Below the pieces are notes generated by a model. That model saw only the letters and a list, made by a program, of their open reading frames with translations, ran no database searches and was not told where the DNA came from. From contig JAYRKY010000011.1 in the NCBI GenBank assembly GCA_041905525.1, positions 1 through 64,000 on the forward strand: a DNA stretch of 64,000 nt, given 5' to 3'. Positions 24,834 through 33,668 of the stretch are shown here, piece by piece (within the stretch, counting starts at the first letter, position 1; every line of letters begins with the position of its first letter). This DNA is from SHVO01 sp041905525. Its GTDB lineage: Bacteria; Pseudomonadota; Alphaproteobacteria; Rhodospirillales; Rhodospirillaceae. Made by a program: the position numbers and the translations under genes.

Positions 24834-25447
24834 GCTGGTTGGGCGGCTTTCAACTCGCCCACCTGCTTTTGCAGTTGGGCGAGAAGGCCTGGAACGCCGC
24901 CTTGCTGGGCGATCAGCGTGGTGTATTCCTGGCGATAGGTGATCGCCATGCTGACGCCGGCAACGATCACGTCGACGATCCGCCAGCCGTCCGGCCGCTT
25001 GCGCAGACGCCAATCGACGGCGAAGTTTTCGCCAGCGTTGCCGACAATGGTGGACTTCACGATCGCGCCGTCGTCGCCGTCCGGCGTGCTGGCGCCGACC
25101 TTCAGGGTCTGGCCGTTGTATTCCGAGAAGCGGCGCGACCAGGTGTAGACGATCACATCCTCAAACAGCGGCGTGAAAGACGTGAGCTCTTCCGGCTTCA
25201 TGGTGCGGGTATAGCGGCCCAGCACAAAACGGCCGATGGCGGGCAGATCGAAATAGGTCGTGAACATCGCGCGGAAACGGGTTTGCTTCTCGGCGTTGCC
25301 GATCTTCGCCGCGAGGATCTCGACGATTCCTTTTTGCGCGAACTCGGAGACAAAGGCACCCGGGTCCGCGGCTGTCTGGGCAAAAGCGAAGCGCGGGGCG
25401 AGCGCGAGCGCGTACGAGAAGGCCATCAGATGGCGGCGCGAGATCAT
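24830..25447 (-). CDS. mlaC: phospholipid-binding protein MlaC (Tgt2/Ttg2D family)
   Basis: A 205-residue periplasmic protein with a signal peptide that starts with a twin-arginine-like RR (MISRRHLMAFSYALALAPRFAFAQ; cleavage after AFA is likely). The mature part has the MlaC pattern: FDLPAIGRFVLGRYTRTM, then RFSEYNGQTLKV, and WRIVDVIVAGVSMAITYRQEYTTLI. It ferries phospholipids between the outer-membrane MlaA complex and the inner-membrane MlaFEDB ABC transporter. The mlaA gene lies directly upstream (16 bp), in one operon; mlaFED are not in the window. Confidence 0.92.
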   Translation of the reverse strand: MISRRHLMAFSYALALAPRFAFAQTAADPGAFVSEFAQKGIVEILAAKIGNAEKQTRFRAMFTTYFDLPAIGRFVLGRYTRTMKPEELTSFTPLFEDVIVYTWSRRFSEYNGQTLKVGASTPDGDDGAIVKSTIVGNAGENFAVDWRLRKRPDGWRIVDVIVAGVSMAITYRQEYTTLIAQQGGVPGLLAQLQKQVGELKAAQPA

Positions 25448-25463
25448 GGCAGCTCCGTTTGGT

Positions 25464-26309
25464 TTAGCGCTCAGAGGTAAGGGGCGTCTGCGGCTTTTCC
25501 GAGGCGGTCTGGGCGGCCAGCGCAGGCGTTTCGAAAGTGCTTGAGAATTCGTCGAAATCCTCCATCGGCGGTGGTGCGCCGTTGCGGATTTCGCTCGCGC
25601 GGATCTGACGGTAGGCGCTGCGCAAGGAGGCGTAATAGTCAATCGACGACGCTTTCAGTTCGTCGGTCGCGAACATCGTTTCGTCTTTGATGTTGATGAA
25701 GGTCCCGCCCAGCACGGCCCACTGGATCCACGTCTCCGCGCCATTGCCGCGGCTATACCAGGCCAGCGGGTCGACGAAGAAGGCGTCGACGCCGAAGCCC
25801 GTTCCGTCGCGCAAGGTCGAGGGCCCAAACAACGGTGTGTAAATGAACGGCCCATCGCCAAGACCCCAAACCGCCAGCGTCTGTCCGAAGTCCTCGGAGT
25901 GATAAGGCAGTCCGACTTCCTCGCCGACATCGAACAGGCCGAGGACGCCGATAAAGGTATTCACGAAGAAACGCGAGATGGTGATCCCGGCGCGTCCCGG
26001 TTCGCCCTGGAGGACGTCGTGGATCAGCGTGACCGGCGAATGCAGATTGCGCAGGAAGTTGCCGACGCTGCGGCGGCCGCCCTCGGGCACGACCGTCTGG
26101 TAGGTCTTCACCACCGGGCGGACGATGACCTTATCGAGCGCCTGATCGGTCCGGAACATCGCCCGGTTGAAGGGCTCCAACGGATCGTTGGCTTCTTCGT
26201 AGGCGATCACCGCCTCTGGGTTCGTCGCGGGCGGACGCGTCGCGCACGCGCTGGCCGACAGGCCCGCGATCAGCACGATCGAAATTCGGATGAATGAGGT
26301 AAGGGACAT
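25464..26309 (-). CDS. mlaA: outer-membrane lipoprotein MlaA (VacJ)
   Basis: A 281-residue lipoprotein: signal peptide with lipobox LSASAC (Cys near residue 22), then the VacJ domain, with YEEANDPLEPFNRAMFRTDQ, a KTYQTVVPEGGRRSVGNFLRNL segment and SRFFVNTFIGVLGLFDVGEEVGLPYHSEDFGQTLAVWG as family blocks. MlaA removes mislocalised phospholipids from the outer leaflet of the outer membrane and hands them to MlaC. The C-terminal 60 residues form a polar tail. First gene of the mlaA-mlaC pair. Confidence 0.95.
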   Translation of the reverse strand: MSLTSFIRISIVLIAGLSASACATRPPATNPEAVIAYEEANDPLEPFNRAMFRTDQALDKVIVRPVVKTYQTVVPEGGRRSVGNFLRNLHSPVTLIHDVLQGEPGRAGITISRFFVNTFIGVLGLFDVGEEVGLPYHSEDFGQTLAVWGLGDGPFIYTPLFGPSTLRDGTGFGVDAFFVDPLAWYSRGNGAETWIQWAVLGGTFINIKDETMFATDELKASSIDYYASLRSAYRQIRASEIRNGAPPPMEDFDEFSSTFETPALAAQTASEKPQTPLTSER

Positions 26310-26406
26310 GCAATAGGGTCTATTTTCTATCGTATTTATATCGACTTAGCCCCCACCGGCGTGAAAGACGGGTATCATACCGATTCCAAAAAGAATATAT
26401 GTATTT

Positions 26407-26431
26407 CGGCATGGCGGGCTGCCGGTTTTTT
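26407..26431 (+). terminator. intrinsic-terminator-like hairpin in the metF leader
   Basis: CGGCA (26407-26411) pairs with TGCCG (26420-26424) around an 8-base loop, followed by G and six T (26426-26431). It reads in the plus direction, yet the only plus-strand gene nearby is metF, which starts 70 bases downstream. It therefore looks like an attenuator of metF rather than the end of a transcript. No known SAM or SAH riboswitch consensus was recognised upstream. Confidence 0.45.
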
Positions 26432-26501
26432 GAAGCGCCGCCGCTCCCGGGCGGATCTCTTTCGCCGCCGGTTTTCCAACGTTTCTTAGGATTTACCGAC
26501 T

Positions 26502-27392
26502 GTGGCTGCTCTCCTCGATCTCAGTGTCACCGAACGCGCCTCGGCGCCGCCCAACATCCAAGTGTCGTTCGAGTTCTTCCCGCCGAAGACCGACAAAATG
26601 CAGGAACAGTTGTGGCAGGCCATCGAACGTTTAGCCCCGCTTAAACCGAAGTTCGTGTCCGTCACCTATGGCGCGGGCGGATCGACCCGCGAGCGCACGC
26701 ACGACACCGTCGTGCGCATCCAGAAGGAAAAGAATTTGGCCGCCGCCGCGCATTTGACCTGCGTCGGTGCGACCCGCGACGAAATCGATGAGATCGCCCG
26801 CACCTACTGGAACGCCGGGATTCGACACATCGTGGCGCTGCGCGGCGATCCGCCGGAAGGCGAAACCCGATATACCCCGCACCCGGGCGGCTATCCGTTT
26901 GCGGTCGACCTCGTTGCGGGTCTGAAGCGGGTCGCCGACTTCGAAATCAGCGTCGCGGCGTATCCGGAAATCCACCCCGAGGCGCAAAGCCCCGATGCTG
27001 ATCTCGACAACCTTAAGCGCAAGCTGGACGCGGGCGCGACGCGCGCCATCACCAATTTCTTTTTCGATCCGGTGGTGTTCTGTCGGTTCCGCGACCGCGC
27101 CGCCAAAGCCGGGATCAAGGCCGATATCATTCCGGGCCTCATTCCCGTCACCAACTATGCCCAGACCCACAAGATGTCGGCGCGCTGCGGCGCGAGCGTG
27201 CCGGAGTGGTTGCGCGACGTCTTTTCAGGCCTAGATGAGGATGCGGAAACCCGGCGTCTGGTCTCGGCAACCGTGGTGGCCGAACAGGTGCGCTCGCTGG
27301 TGCGCGAAGGTGTCAGGGATTTCCACTTCTACACCCTCAACCGCGCCGAGCTGACCTACACCATCTGCCATATCCTGGGCGTGAGGCCGTAA
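26502..27392 (+). CDS. metF: 5,10-methylenetetrahydrofolate reductase
   Basis: FAD-dependent TIM-barrel enzyme producing 5-methyl-THF for methionine synthesis. It starts with a GTG and has VSFEFFPPKTDKMQEQLW (the conserved catalytic Glu/FFPPK block), FVSVTYGAGGSTRERT, HLTCVGATRDEI, HIVALRGDPPEG and ITNFFFDPVVFCRF. 296 residues, as usual for bacterial MetF. It stands alone; the leader carries a terminator-like hairpin. A MetR, MetJ or riboswitch signal was not identified. Confidence 0.95.
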   Translation: MAALLDLSVTERASAPPNIQVSFEFFPPKTDKMQEQLWQAIERLAPLKPKFVSVTYGAGGSTRERTHDTVVRIQKEKNLAAAAHLTCVGATRDEIDEIARTYWNAGIRHIVALRGDPPEGETRYTPHPGGYPFAVDLVAGLKRVADFEISVAAYPEIHPEAQSPDADLDNLKRKLDAGATRAITNFFFDPVVFCRFRDRAAKAGIKADIIPGLIPVTNYAQTHKMSARCGASVPEWLRDVFSGLDEDAETRRLVSATVVAEQVRSLVREGVRDFHFYTLNRAELTYTICHILGVRP

Positions 27393-27418
27393 ACTGGAGC
27401 GCCGCACACTCTCCGCCC

Positions 27419-27538
27419 GTCACCCTCGAATACCCAGGGTCCAGGGTTGCCGAGTGCGGTCCGCTGCGGCAAACAGCGGTGGTGTTGCAAAAGCCAGTCC
27501 TGAAACCCTGGATCCTGGGGACAAGCCCCAGGATGACC
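27419..27538. repeat. pair of inverted GTCA(T/C)C...GATCCAGGG repeats
   Basis: Two copies of the dispersed repeat in opposite orientation: GTCACCCTCGAATACCCAGGGTCCAGGGTTG (27419-27450) and, on the minus strand, GTCATCCTGGGGC...CCAGGATCCAGGGTTTCA (27538-27501). They fill most of the 162-bp gap between metF and uvrD and can fold into one long cruciform. Confidence 0.7.
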
Positions 27539-27554
27539 AGATAAAACAAACCGA

Positions 27555-29876
27555 ATGTCAGACCCTTTCGAACTCTCCGACGATCCGCCGTTTGAACCGT
27601 TGACGCCGAAGCCCGCGGCGACCGCTCTGTCCGCGCCGGCGCCGATTGCACCGCCGGTCTGGCTCGAAAAGCTGAACCCCGAGCAGCGCGCGGCGGTGGA
27701 AACCACCGAAGGCCCCGTGCTGGTGCTGTCCGGCGCCGGGACCGGCAAGACGCGCGTGTTGACCACACGTGTCGGCTGGATCCTTCTGCAGCGGCGTGCC
27801 AAGCCGTGGCAGGTGCTCGCGGTTACCTTCACCAATCGTGCCGCCCGCGAAATGCGCGAGCGCGTGATGCAGTTGATCGGGCCGTCGGCGGAAGCCGTGT
27901 GGCTCGGAACGTTCCATGCCCTCAGCGTGCGCATCCTGCGCCGCAACGCCGAATTGATTGGCCTGAAGTCGAATTTCACCATTCTCGATTCCGACGACCA
28001 GACCCGGCTTCTCAAGCAGATCATGGAAGCGGAAAGCATCGATTCAAAGAAGTGGCCCGCGCAAGGATTGATGGGCGTGATCCAGCGCTGGAAGGATCGC
28101 GGCCTAACCCCGGAAAAGGTGGGCTCGGAAGGCGGCTCGGATTACGCCAATGGCCGCGCGGTCGCGCTTTACAAGGCGTATCAGGACCGCTTGAAGACGC
28201 TGAATGCCGCCGACTTTGGCGATCTGCTGCTCCACTGCCTGACGCTGTTCCAGACCCGCCCCGACATCCTCGCGGAGTATCAGGATCAGTTCCATTACGT
28301 GCTGGTGGACGAATACCAGGATACCAACGTCGCCCAGTATCTGTGGCTGCGGCTCCTCACACAAAAGCATCGCAACCTCTGCTGCGTCGGCGACGACGAT
28401 CAGTCCATCTATTCGTGGCGCGGCGCCGAGGTCGGCAACATCCTGCGCTTCGAGAAGGACTTTCCGGACGCAAAGGTGATCCGTCTCGAGCGCAACTACC
28501 GCTCGACGCCGACGATCCTCTCGGCCGCATCGCATCTCATCGCTCACAACGAGGGCCGTCTCGGCAAAACCTTGCGCTCGGGCCACGACGACATCGAGCA
28601 GGGCGCGCCGATCAAGGTGCGCGGCGTATGGGACGGCGCCGAGGAAGCGCGGTGGGTCGTGGACGAGATCGAGACGCTGCAGCGCGCCGGGCATCCTTTG
28701 GATCAGATTGCCATCTTGGTGCGTGCGGGCTTTCAGATGCTCGAGTTTGAAGAACGCCTGATCACGACTGGCGTCCCGTATCGCGTCGTCGGCGGCCCCC
28801 GGTTCTATGAACGTCTCGAAATCCGCGACGCCGTTGCTTACTTGCGTTTGATCCAGCAGCCCGACGACGATCTCGCGTTCGAACGCATCATCAACAAGCC
28901 GAAGCGCGGCTTGGGCGATACCACCATCCAGAAGATCCACATCCTGGCGCGCGCGCACGGCGTGTCGCTGATGGAGGCCAGCCTGCGCATGGGCGAGACC
29001 GATGAGTTGCGCCCGCAGGCCCGAACGTCCCTCGCGAACTTTGCCCGCGACATGGAGCGGTGGCGTTCGCTGCGCGAAACCGTGCCGCCGGCGGAAATCG
29101 CGGCGCAGGTGCTGGAAGAGTCCGGCTACATTGAGATGTGGCAGAAGGACAAATCCCCCGAAGCGCCGGGGCGTCTCGACAACCTCAAGGAATTCGTCTC
29201 CGGCCTCGACGAGTGGGAAAACCTTGGCGGCTTCCTCGATCACGTCAGCCTTGTGATGGAGAACGACGCCAACGCCGGTGAGGCGGGGGTCACGCTGATG
29301 ACCTTGCATAGCGCCAAGGGCCTCGAGTTCGACACGGTGTTCATGCCGGGCTGGGAAGAGGACATTTTTCCGAACCGCCGCGCCTTGGACGAAAGCGGCG
29401 AGAAGGCGCTCGAGGAAGAGCGGCGGCTGGCCTATGTCGGGATCACCCGCGCGCGCCGCCGCGCCTTCATTTCCTTCGCGGCCAACCGGCGCGTCTATAA
29501 CCAGTGGCAGTCCAGCATCCCTTCGCGGTTTGTCGATGAACTGCCGAAGGAAAACGTGGAACAGGAGGCCGATCAGGGCCTCTATGGCCACCGTGGCGGC
29601 GGGGCGTGGTCCGGCTTCAGCGATTCCGCGACCGCGCGCAGCGGCGCTGGGGTACGCCGTCGCCTGGGCGGCGAGTTCGGCGATTTCGCCAAGACCGGTT
29701 CGTGGGAAGTCCAGGAGCGGGTCAGCACCAACGAATTCCGGATCGGCGACCGCGTCTTCCACCAGAAATTCGGCTACGGCATTGTCGAGGGCATCGACGA
29801 CAGCAAACTCGATATTGCCTTCGAAAAAGCCGGCCGCAAGAAAGTGCTCGATAGCTTCGTGGAACCCTCGAAATGA
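27555..29876 (+). CDS. uvrD: ATP-dependent DNA helicase UvrD/PcrA type
   Basis: Superfamily 1A 3'-5' helicase used in nucleotide-excision and mismatch repair. Motifs in order: Q motif LNPEQRAAVET (about 40-50), Walker A SGAGTGKT (59-66), Ia TFTNRAAREM, II VDEYQDTN, III DDDQSIYSWRGAE, IV RLERNYRST, V VTLMTLHSAKGLEFD, VI EERRLAYVGITRARR. A C-terminal region of about 100 residues ends with a KOW/Tudor-like segment (RVFHQKFGYGIVEGID) that in PcrA/UvrD contacts RNA polymerase. 773 residues. The stop overlaps the prmA start (ATGA). Confidence 0.96.
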   Translation: MSDPFELSDDPPFEPLTPKPAATALSAPAPIAPPVWLEKLNPEQRAAVETTEGPVLVLSGAGTGKTRVLTTRVGWILLQRRAKPWQVLAVTFTNRAAREMRERVMQLIGPSAEAVWLGTFHALSVRILRRNAELIGLKSNFTILDSDDQTRLLKQIMEAESIDSKKWPAQGLMGVIQRWKDRGLTPEKVGSEGGSDYANGRAVALYKAYQDRLKTLNAADFGDLLLHCLTLFQTRPDILAEYQDQFHYVLVDEYQDTNVAQYLWLRLLTQKHRNLCCVGDDDQSIYSWRGAEVGNILRFEKDFPDAKVIRLERNYRSTPTILSAASHLIAHNEGRLGKTLRSGHDDIEQGAPIKVRGVWDGAEEARWVVDEIETLQRAGHPLDQIAILVRAGFQMLEFEERLITTGVPYRVVGGPRFYERLEIRDAVAYLRLIQQPDDDLAFERIINKPKRGLGDTTIQKIHILARAHGVSLMEASLRMGETDELRPQARTSLANFARDMERWRSLRETVPPAEIAAQVLEESGYIEMWQKDKSPEAPGRLDNLKEFVSGLDEWENLGGFLDHVSLVMENDANAGEAGVTLMTLHSAKGLEFDTVFMPGWEEDIFPNRRALDESGEKALEEERRLAYVGITRARRRAFISFAANRRVYNQWQSSIPSRFVDELPKENVEQEADQGLYGHRGGGAWSGFSDSATARSGAGVRRRLGGEFGDFAKTGSWEVQERVSTNEFRIGDRVFHQKFGYGIVEGIDDSKLDIAFEKAGRKKVLDSFVEPSK

Positions 29877-30757
29877 ACGACATCGGCTCCGCCTGGAGCG
29901 CCAAGGTCACCGTTAAAACCGAACACGCCGACGCCTTCGAACAGGCCTTTTCAGGCCTCGCCGGAGTAGTGTCCATGTACGAAGCCCATCCCGACGGGTT
30001 CACGTGGACTGTGGAAGGGACCTTCGATGCCGCGCCGCCGCGCGCGGAACTCGCCGAGCGTATCGCTTTGGCCGCAACCAGCCTTGGCGTTGAGGAGCCC
30101 GTCTTGGAAATCGCCAAGATCCCCGTGAAGGATTGGCTGACGGAAAGCGCGATGGCGTTCCCGCCGCTGCGCGCGGGCCGATTCTACATTCACGGAGACC
30201 ATATCCAGGGCCCATTTCCACCGGGCGCGATCCGCATTCTGGTGAATGCCGCAACGGCGTTCGGCTCCGGACATCACGCCAGCACGCTCGGCTGCTTGTT
30301 GGCGCTGGACGATCTCAGCCATCGTAGGAAGACCGTGGGCCGTGCGCTCGACATGGGAGCCGGCACCGCGATCCTCGCGATCGGCATGGCGAAGGCTTGG
30401 AAGACCCCGGTCGTGGCCGCGGACATCGACCCCGTCGCGGTGAAGGTCACGCGCTATAACGCCGCGCGTAACGGCGTATCGCCATTGATCAAAGCGGTGC
30501 TCAGCGAAGGCTGCGGGCAACGCGATGTCGTGCGCGGCGGTCCCTACGACGTCATCACCGCGAACATCCTTGCGCGTCCGCTGGCGGCCATGTCGTCCGA
30601 CCTCGCGGAACTCCTCGCGCCGGGCGGCACGTTGATCCTGGCCGGGTTCCTGCGCCACCACGAGCAGATGGTGCTTGCCCCCTACCGCATGCACGGCTTG
30701 CGCTTGGTGAAGCGCTACCGGCTCGCGCCGTGGACGACGTTGGTCCTGCGGAAGTGA
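29873..30757 (+). CDS. prmA: ribosomal protein L11 methyltransferase
   Basis: A 294-residue SAM-dependent enzyme that methylates ribosomal protein L11. An N-terminal substrate-recognition region (1-110) is followed by the methyltransferase core: ATAFGSGHHASTLGCLLAL, ALDMGAGTAILAIGMAK (SAM loop), VVAADIDPVAVKVTRYNA, and YDVITANILARPLAAM with the NxL motif near the active site. It overlaps uvrD by 4 bp, so the two are translated from one transcript. The gene converges on the Do-like protease gene (4-bp gap). Confidence 0.92.
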   Translation: MNDIGSAWSAKVTVKTEHADAFEQAFSGLAGVVSMYEAHPDGFTWTVEGTFDAAPPRAELAERIALAATSLGVEEPVLEIAKIPVKDWLTESAMAFPPLRAGRFYIHGDHIQGPFPPGAIRILVNAATAFGSGHHASTLGCLLALDDLSHRRKTVGRALDMGAGTAILAIGMAKAWKTPVVAADIDPVAVKVTRYNAARNGVSPLIKAVLSEGCGQRDVVRGGPYDVITANILARPLAAMSSDLAELLAPGGTLILAGFLRHHEQMVLAPYRMHGLRLVKRYRLAPWTTLVLRK

Positions 30758-30761
30758 CGCC

Positions 30762-32213
30762 TTAGGGCAGGATCAGCACCACATCGCGGTCGTCGCGCTT
30801 CACCCGCAGAACGGACTGACTGCGCGCGCTTTTCAGGGCCTTCTCGAGATCCGATACCGAGCGCACCTGGGTGCGGTTGACGGCGGTGACAAGGTCGCCA
30901 GGCTCAAGGCCCATCGCGGCCGCCGGTGATCCTTCTTCAACGTCGGTGACGCGTGCGCCGCCGGACGCGTTCTCGAAGACCGCGCCCAAGATCCGGCTCG
31001 GCTCCGCCGTTTGCGGTTCGGGCGCGGGCGTCGCTGCGGCGACTTGGGACGGATCGAGTTTCTCGGTGGTGACTTCGAATTCGCGCGCTTCCCCGTCGCG
31101 TAAGATCGAAAGCTTCACCTTGGTGTTCGGCGGCATCAGGCCGATACGGTTGCGCAGGTTGGAAGATCCTCCGACCTCCGCGCCGTCCAGCGCGACCACC
31201 ACATCGCCTGCCTTGATCCCGGCCTTGTCCGCGGGCGAGCCTTGCTCGACGCGGTTCACGAGAGCGCCGCGGTTGATGGCGAGCCCCAGGTTCTGCGCAA
31301 GGTCCGGCGTCACATCCAGGATCGCGACTCCGATGCGGCCGCGGCTCACTTCGCCGGACTGAATCAGCTGGTTTATCACGTTGGTTACGATGCTGGCGGG
31401 CACGGCGAAACCGATGCCGACGTTGCCGCCGCTGCCGCTCAAAATAACGGTAGGGATACCGACGAGCTCGCCCTTGAGGTTCACCAGCGCGCCGCCCGAA
31501 TTGCCGGGATTGATGGCGGCATCGGTCTGGATGAAGTCTTCGTAGCCCTGATCGATAAAGCCCGAGCGTCCCAAGGCCGACACAATGCCTGCGGTGACTG
31601 TCTGACCGAGCGAGAATGGATTGCCGACGGCGAGGACGTAATCGCCCACGCGCATGTTCGCGACATCGCCGATCGGCAATGCGGACAGGTCCGTCGCTTC
31701 GATTTTCAGCAGGGCAAGATCGGTCGCCTGGTCCTTGCCGATCACCTTCGCGGTGAAGGTGCGCCGGTCCTTCAGGGTGACGGCGATCTCGCTCGCCTTG
31801 TCGACAACGTGGAAATTGGTGATGACGTAGCCCTGCTTCGCGTCGACGATCACCCCGGACCCGGCGCCGGCGCGCTCGCGCGGCGGACGTTCCTGCTGGC
31901 CGCGATCCGGCACACCAAAGAACCGGCGGAAGCGGGGGTCCTGCAGGAACGGGGATAGTTCGGACTCTTGCTCTTCCTGTTCCCGCACCTGGATCGTCAC
32001 GACGGCGGGCGTCACTCGCTCGACAACATCGGCAATGCCGCTGAAGGGCGCCGTGACGCCCTCGGCGGGCGTGAAAGACCCGGAGGAGGTCGAGGTGGTC
32101 GTGGAAAGGCTAGGCAGGGGGATACCGAGATCCTTGTCCCGCGCCAAATACAGCCCGCCGCCGACAGCAGCCAGGGCCAGGACCGACACAACTACGAAAC
32201 GCGCGCGCGCCAT
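30762..32213 (-). CDS. Do-like periplasmic serine protease (DegP/HtrA family)
   Basis: A 483-residue envelope protease and chaperone that degrades misfolded proteins. An N-terminal signal or anchor helix (about 5-23) precedes a low-complexity Ser/Thr linker. The trypsin-like domain shows the triad His135 (ITNFHVV), Asp165 (QATDLALLK) and Ser239 (NPGNSGGAL). Two PDZ domains follow (about 285-375 and 400-480; GIKAGDVVVALDG and GLEPGDLVTAVNR). The ATG at 32213 gives a clean signal sequence; longer in-frame starts do not. It probably ends at the LILP carboxylate, a common DegQ-like ending. Confidence 0.94.
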   Translation of the reverse strand: MARARFVVVSVLALAAVGGGLYLARDKDLGIPLPSLSTTTSTSSGSFTPAEGVTAPFSGIADVVERVTPAVVTIQVREQEEQESELSPFLQDPRFRRFFGVPDRGQQERPPRERAGAGSGVIVDAKQGYVITNFHVVDKASEIAVTLKDRRTFTAKVIGKDQATDLALLKIEATDLSALPIGDVANMRVGDYVLAVGNPFSLGQTVTAGIVSALGRSGFIDQGYEDFIQTDAAINPGNSGGALVNLKGELVGIPTVILSGSGGNVGIGFAVPASIVTNVINQLIQSGEVSRGRIGVAILDVTPDLAQNLGLAINRGALVNRVEQGSPADKAGIKAGDVVVALDGAEVGGSSNLRNRIGLMPPNTKVKLSILRDGEAREFEVTTEKLDPSQVAAATPAPEPQTAEPSRILGAVFENASGGARVTDVEEGSPAAAMGLEPGDLVTAVNRTQVRSVSDLEKALKSARSQSVLRVKRDDRDVVLILP

Positions 32214-32340
32214 TGGCTCTCCAGAACAAAGGGACGACCCCCGGTCCTTAGATAGCATCACCAAACGCGAAATCCATAGGGGGCACAATGTCTTCGGGCG
32301 GCTCGCCCGATTTTGAAGCCGGGGCGGCTAAGCCCCCCGG

Positions 32341-33168
32341 TTAGTGCGCGGGGCCGTCCGCCGCGGCCGTCTGGGCGGGCTTTGTCTGATGGGCCCCGCC
32401 GGTCCAATCCTCCCGGACCGGCACCCGGCCGACGCTGGGCAGCGTCAGCGAGAGGTTCAGCGGGTTGGCCCCGATGACAAGGCCGAGGATATTGATCTCA
32501 AGGCCTTCGTCCTTGGCGAGGGTCACGCCGAGGGCGCCCGCCAGCGAGATCTGCATTCCCGTGTTGCTTGGGGTCGGCGCGATCAGGCGCCAGCCGGTGA
32601 AGTCTTTGCCGATCGTATTGCCCGGCATGGTGAGCCGGAGGGCGGGAATTTCCCGGCCGATGTGGGCGATGAAGGTGTTGCTGTTGGGGCCCGGCCAGAC
32701 AACGTACGTGTTGGCGTAGGGATACCCTTGCACAACGGCCGGAAGATCCTTGATCACGGCTTCGGCCTCTTCGCCGCGCAGATCCTGGATCAGTTTCGGA
32801 CTTGCGCCGAACCAGCGCTGATCCGGTTCCCGGGTCGTCGTGATCTGCACCGCGTTCTGATTTCGCCGCAGGTACCAGCCCGTCACCTCGTAGCGGGTGT
32901 ATGTAGGCGCACCCTTCGGCTTCACCGCGATCCACGTGTGGTCCGAGAATGCGCCGCGCCAGCGCACTGCGGCGGCGGAATAGACCTGCACCACTGCGGG
33001 CTCGTAGCTGTCGGGGTTGGGCGCCCATCCAACTGGCGCGCGGCTCGCGGTCCGCCAATCCTGAGCCTGGACATCGCTACTGAGGGTCACACGCGCGAGA
33101 GGGATCGCGACCATGACGGCCGCGAGCAGGAGAAGGTAGGTCAAGACGGTGCGCCGGAATTTGGGCAT
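32341..33168 (-). CDS. DUF3750 family protein
   Basis: A 275-residue protein with an N-terminal signal or anchor (TYLLLLAAVMVAIPLAR, about 9-25) and a globular domain. The block YPYANTYVVWPGPNSNTFIAHIGREIP and the preceding DLRGEEAEAVIKDLPAVV are the conserved core of DUF3750. It is probably periplasmic or membrane-attached. The biochemical function of the family is unknown. It lies 127 bp upstream of the Do-like protease on the same strand, and divergent from the AhpD-like gene. Confidence 0.82.
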   Translation of the reverse strand: MPKFRRTVLTYLLLLAAVMVAIPLARVTLSSDVQAQDWRTASRAPVGWAPNPDSYEPAVVQVYSAAAVRWRGAFSDHTWIAVKPKGAPTYTRYEVTGWYLRRNQNAVQITTTREPDQRWFGASPKLIQDLRGEEAEAVIKDLPAVVQGYPYANTYVVWPGPNSNTFIAHIGREIPALRLTMPGNTIGKDFTGWRLIAPTPSNTGMQISLAGALGVTLAKDEGLEINILGLVIGANPLNLSLTLPSVGRVPVREDWTGGAHQTKPAQTAAADGPAH

Positions 33169-33254
33169 GCCGCATTAGATCATTGCGGCTGCCCTTGCTC
33201 CAGTGGCCCATGGTAACGTTTTGTCACAAAAGCCGCGAAGAGAAGGGGATAGGT

Positions 33255-33668
33255 ATGGCGACCGTGAGATTGATGTCCGACCAAGAGGCGGAGGCCGTTC
33301 CGGCGGTAAAAGCCGTGTTTGACGATATCCGCGCCGCGCGCAAATCCGACTTCATAAATAATTTCTGGCGGGCCTTGGCGCACGATCCGGCGCAGCTCGC
33401 GCGCATCTGGAGCCAGATCAAGGCAATCATGGGGGCACCTGGGGCGCTCGATCCGTTGACACGGGAACTCATCTACATTGCCGTGTCGACCGCGAACGGA
33501 TGTTCCTATTGCATACATTCCCACACTGCGGCGGCGCGCGCGCGGGGTATGACGGACGCGCAACACGCCGAGCTGGTCGCCATTATCGGGCTGGCGGGCC
33601 AGACCAACCATCTCGTGACGGCCTTGCAGGTGCCGGTCGATCCGGAATTCCAGGTCAAGGACCGTTAA
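33255..33668 (+). CDS. carboxymuconolactone decarboxylase / AhpD-like protein
   Basis: A 137-residue alpha-helical protein. LTRELIYIAVSTANGCSYCIHSHTAAARARGMT contains the CxxCxxxH motif that gives AhpD-type proteins thiol-peroxidase or disulfide reductase activity. The N-terminal ATVRLMSDQEAEAVPAVKAVFDDI is typical of the peroxidase-related subfamily. Cytoplasmic, usually multimeric. The ATG at 33255 follows a GGGGATAGGT ribosome-binding site. It converges on the MFS gene with a 4-bp overlap of the stop codons. Confidence 0.87.
   Translation: MATVRLMSDQEAEAVPAVKAVFDDIRAARKSDFINNFWRALAHDPAQLARIWSQIKAIMGAPGALDPLTRELIYIAVSTANGCSYCIHSHTAAARARGMTDAQHAELVAIIGLAGQTNHLVTALQVPVDPEFQVKDR

Noticed and set aside
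26399..26644. Leader peptide gene before metF (MYFGMAGCRFF...)
   Set aside because: No run of methionine codons, no ribosome-binding site, and it continues into metF in another frame.
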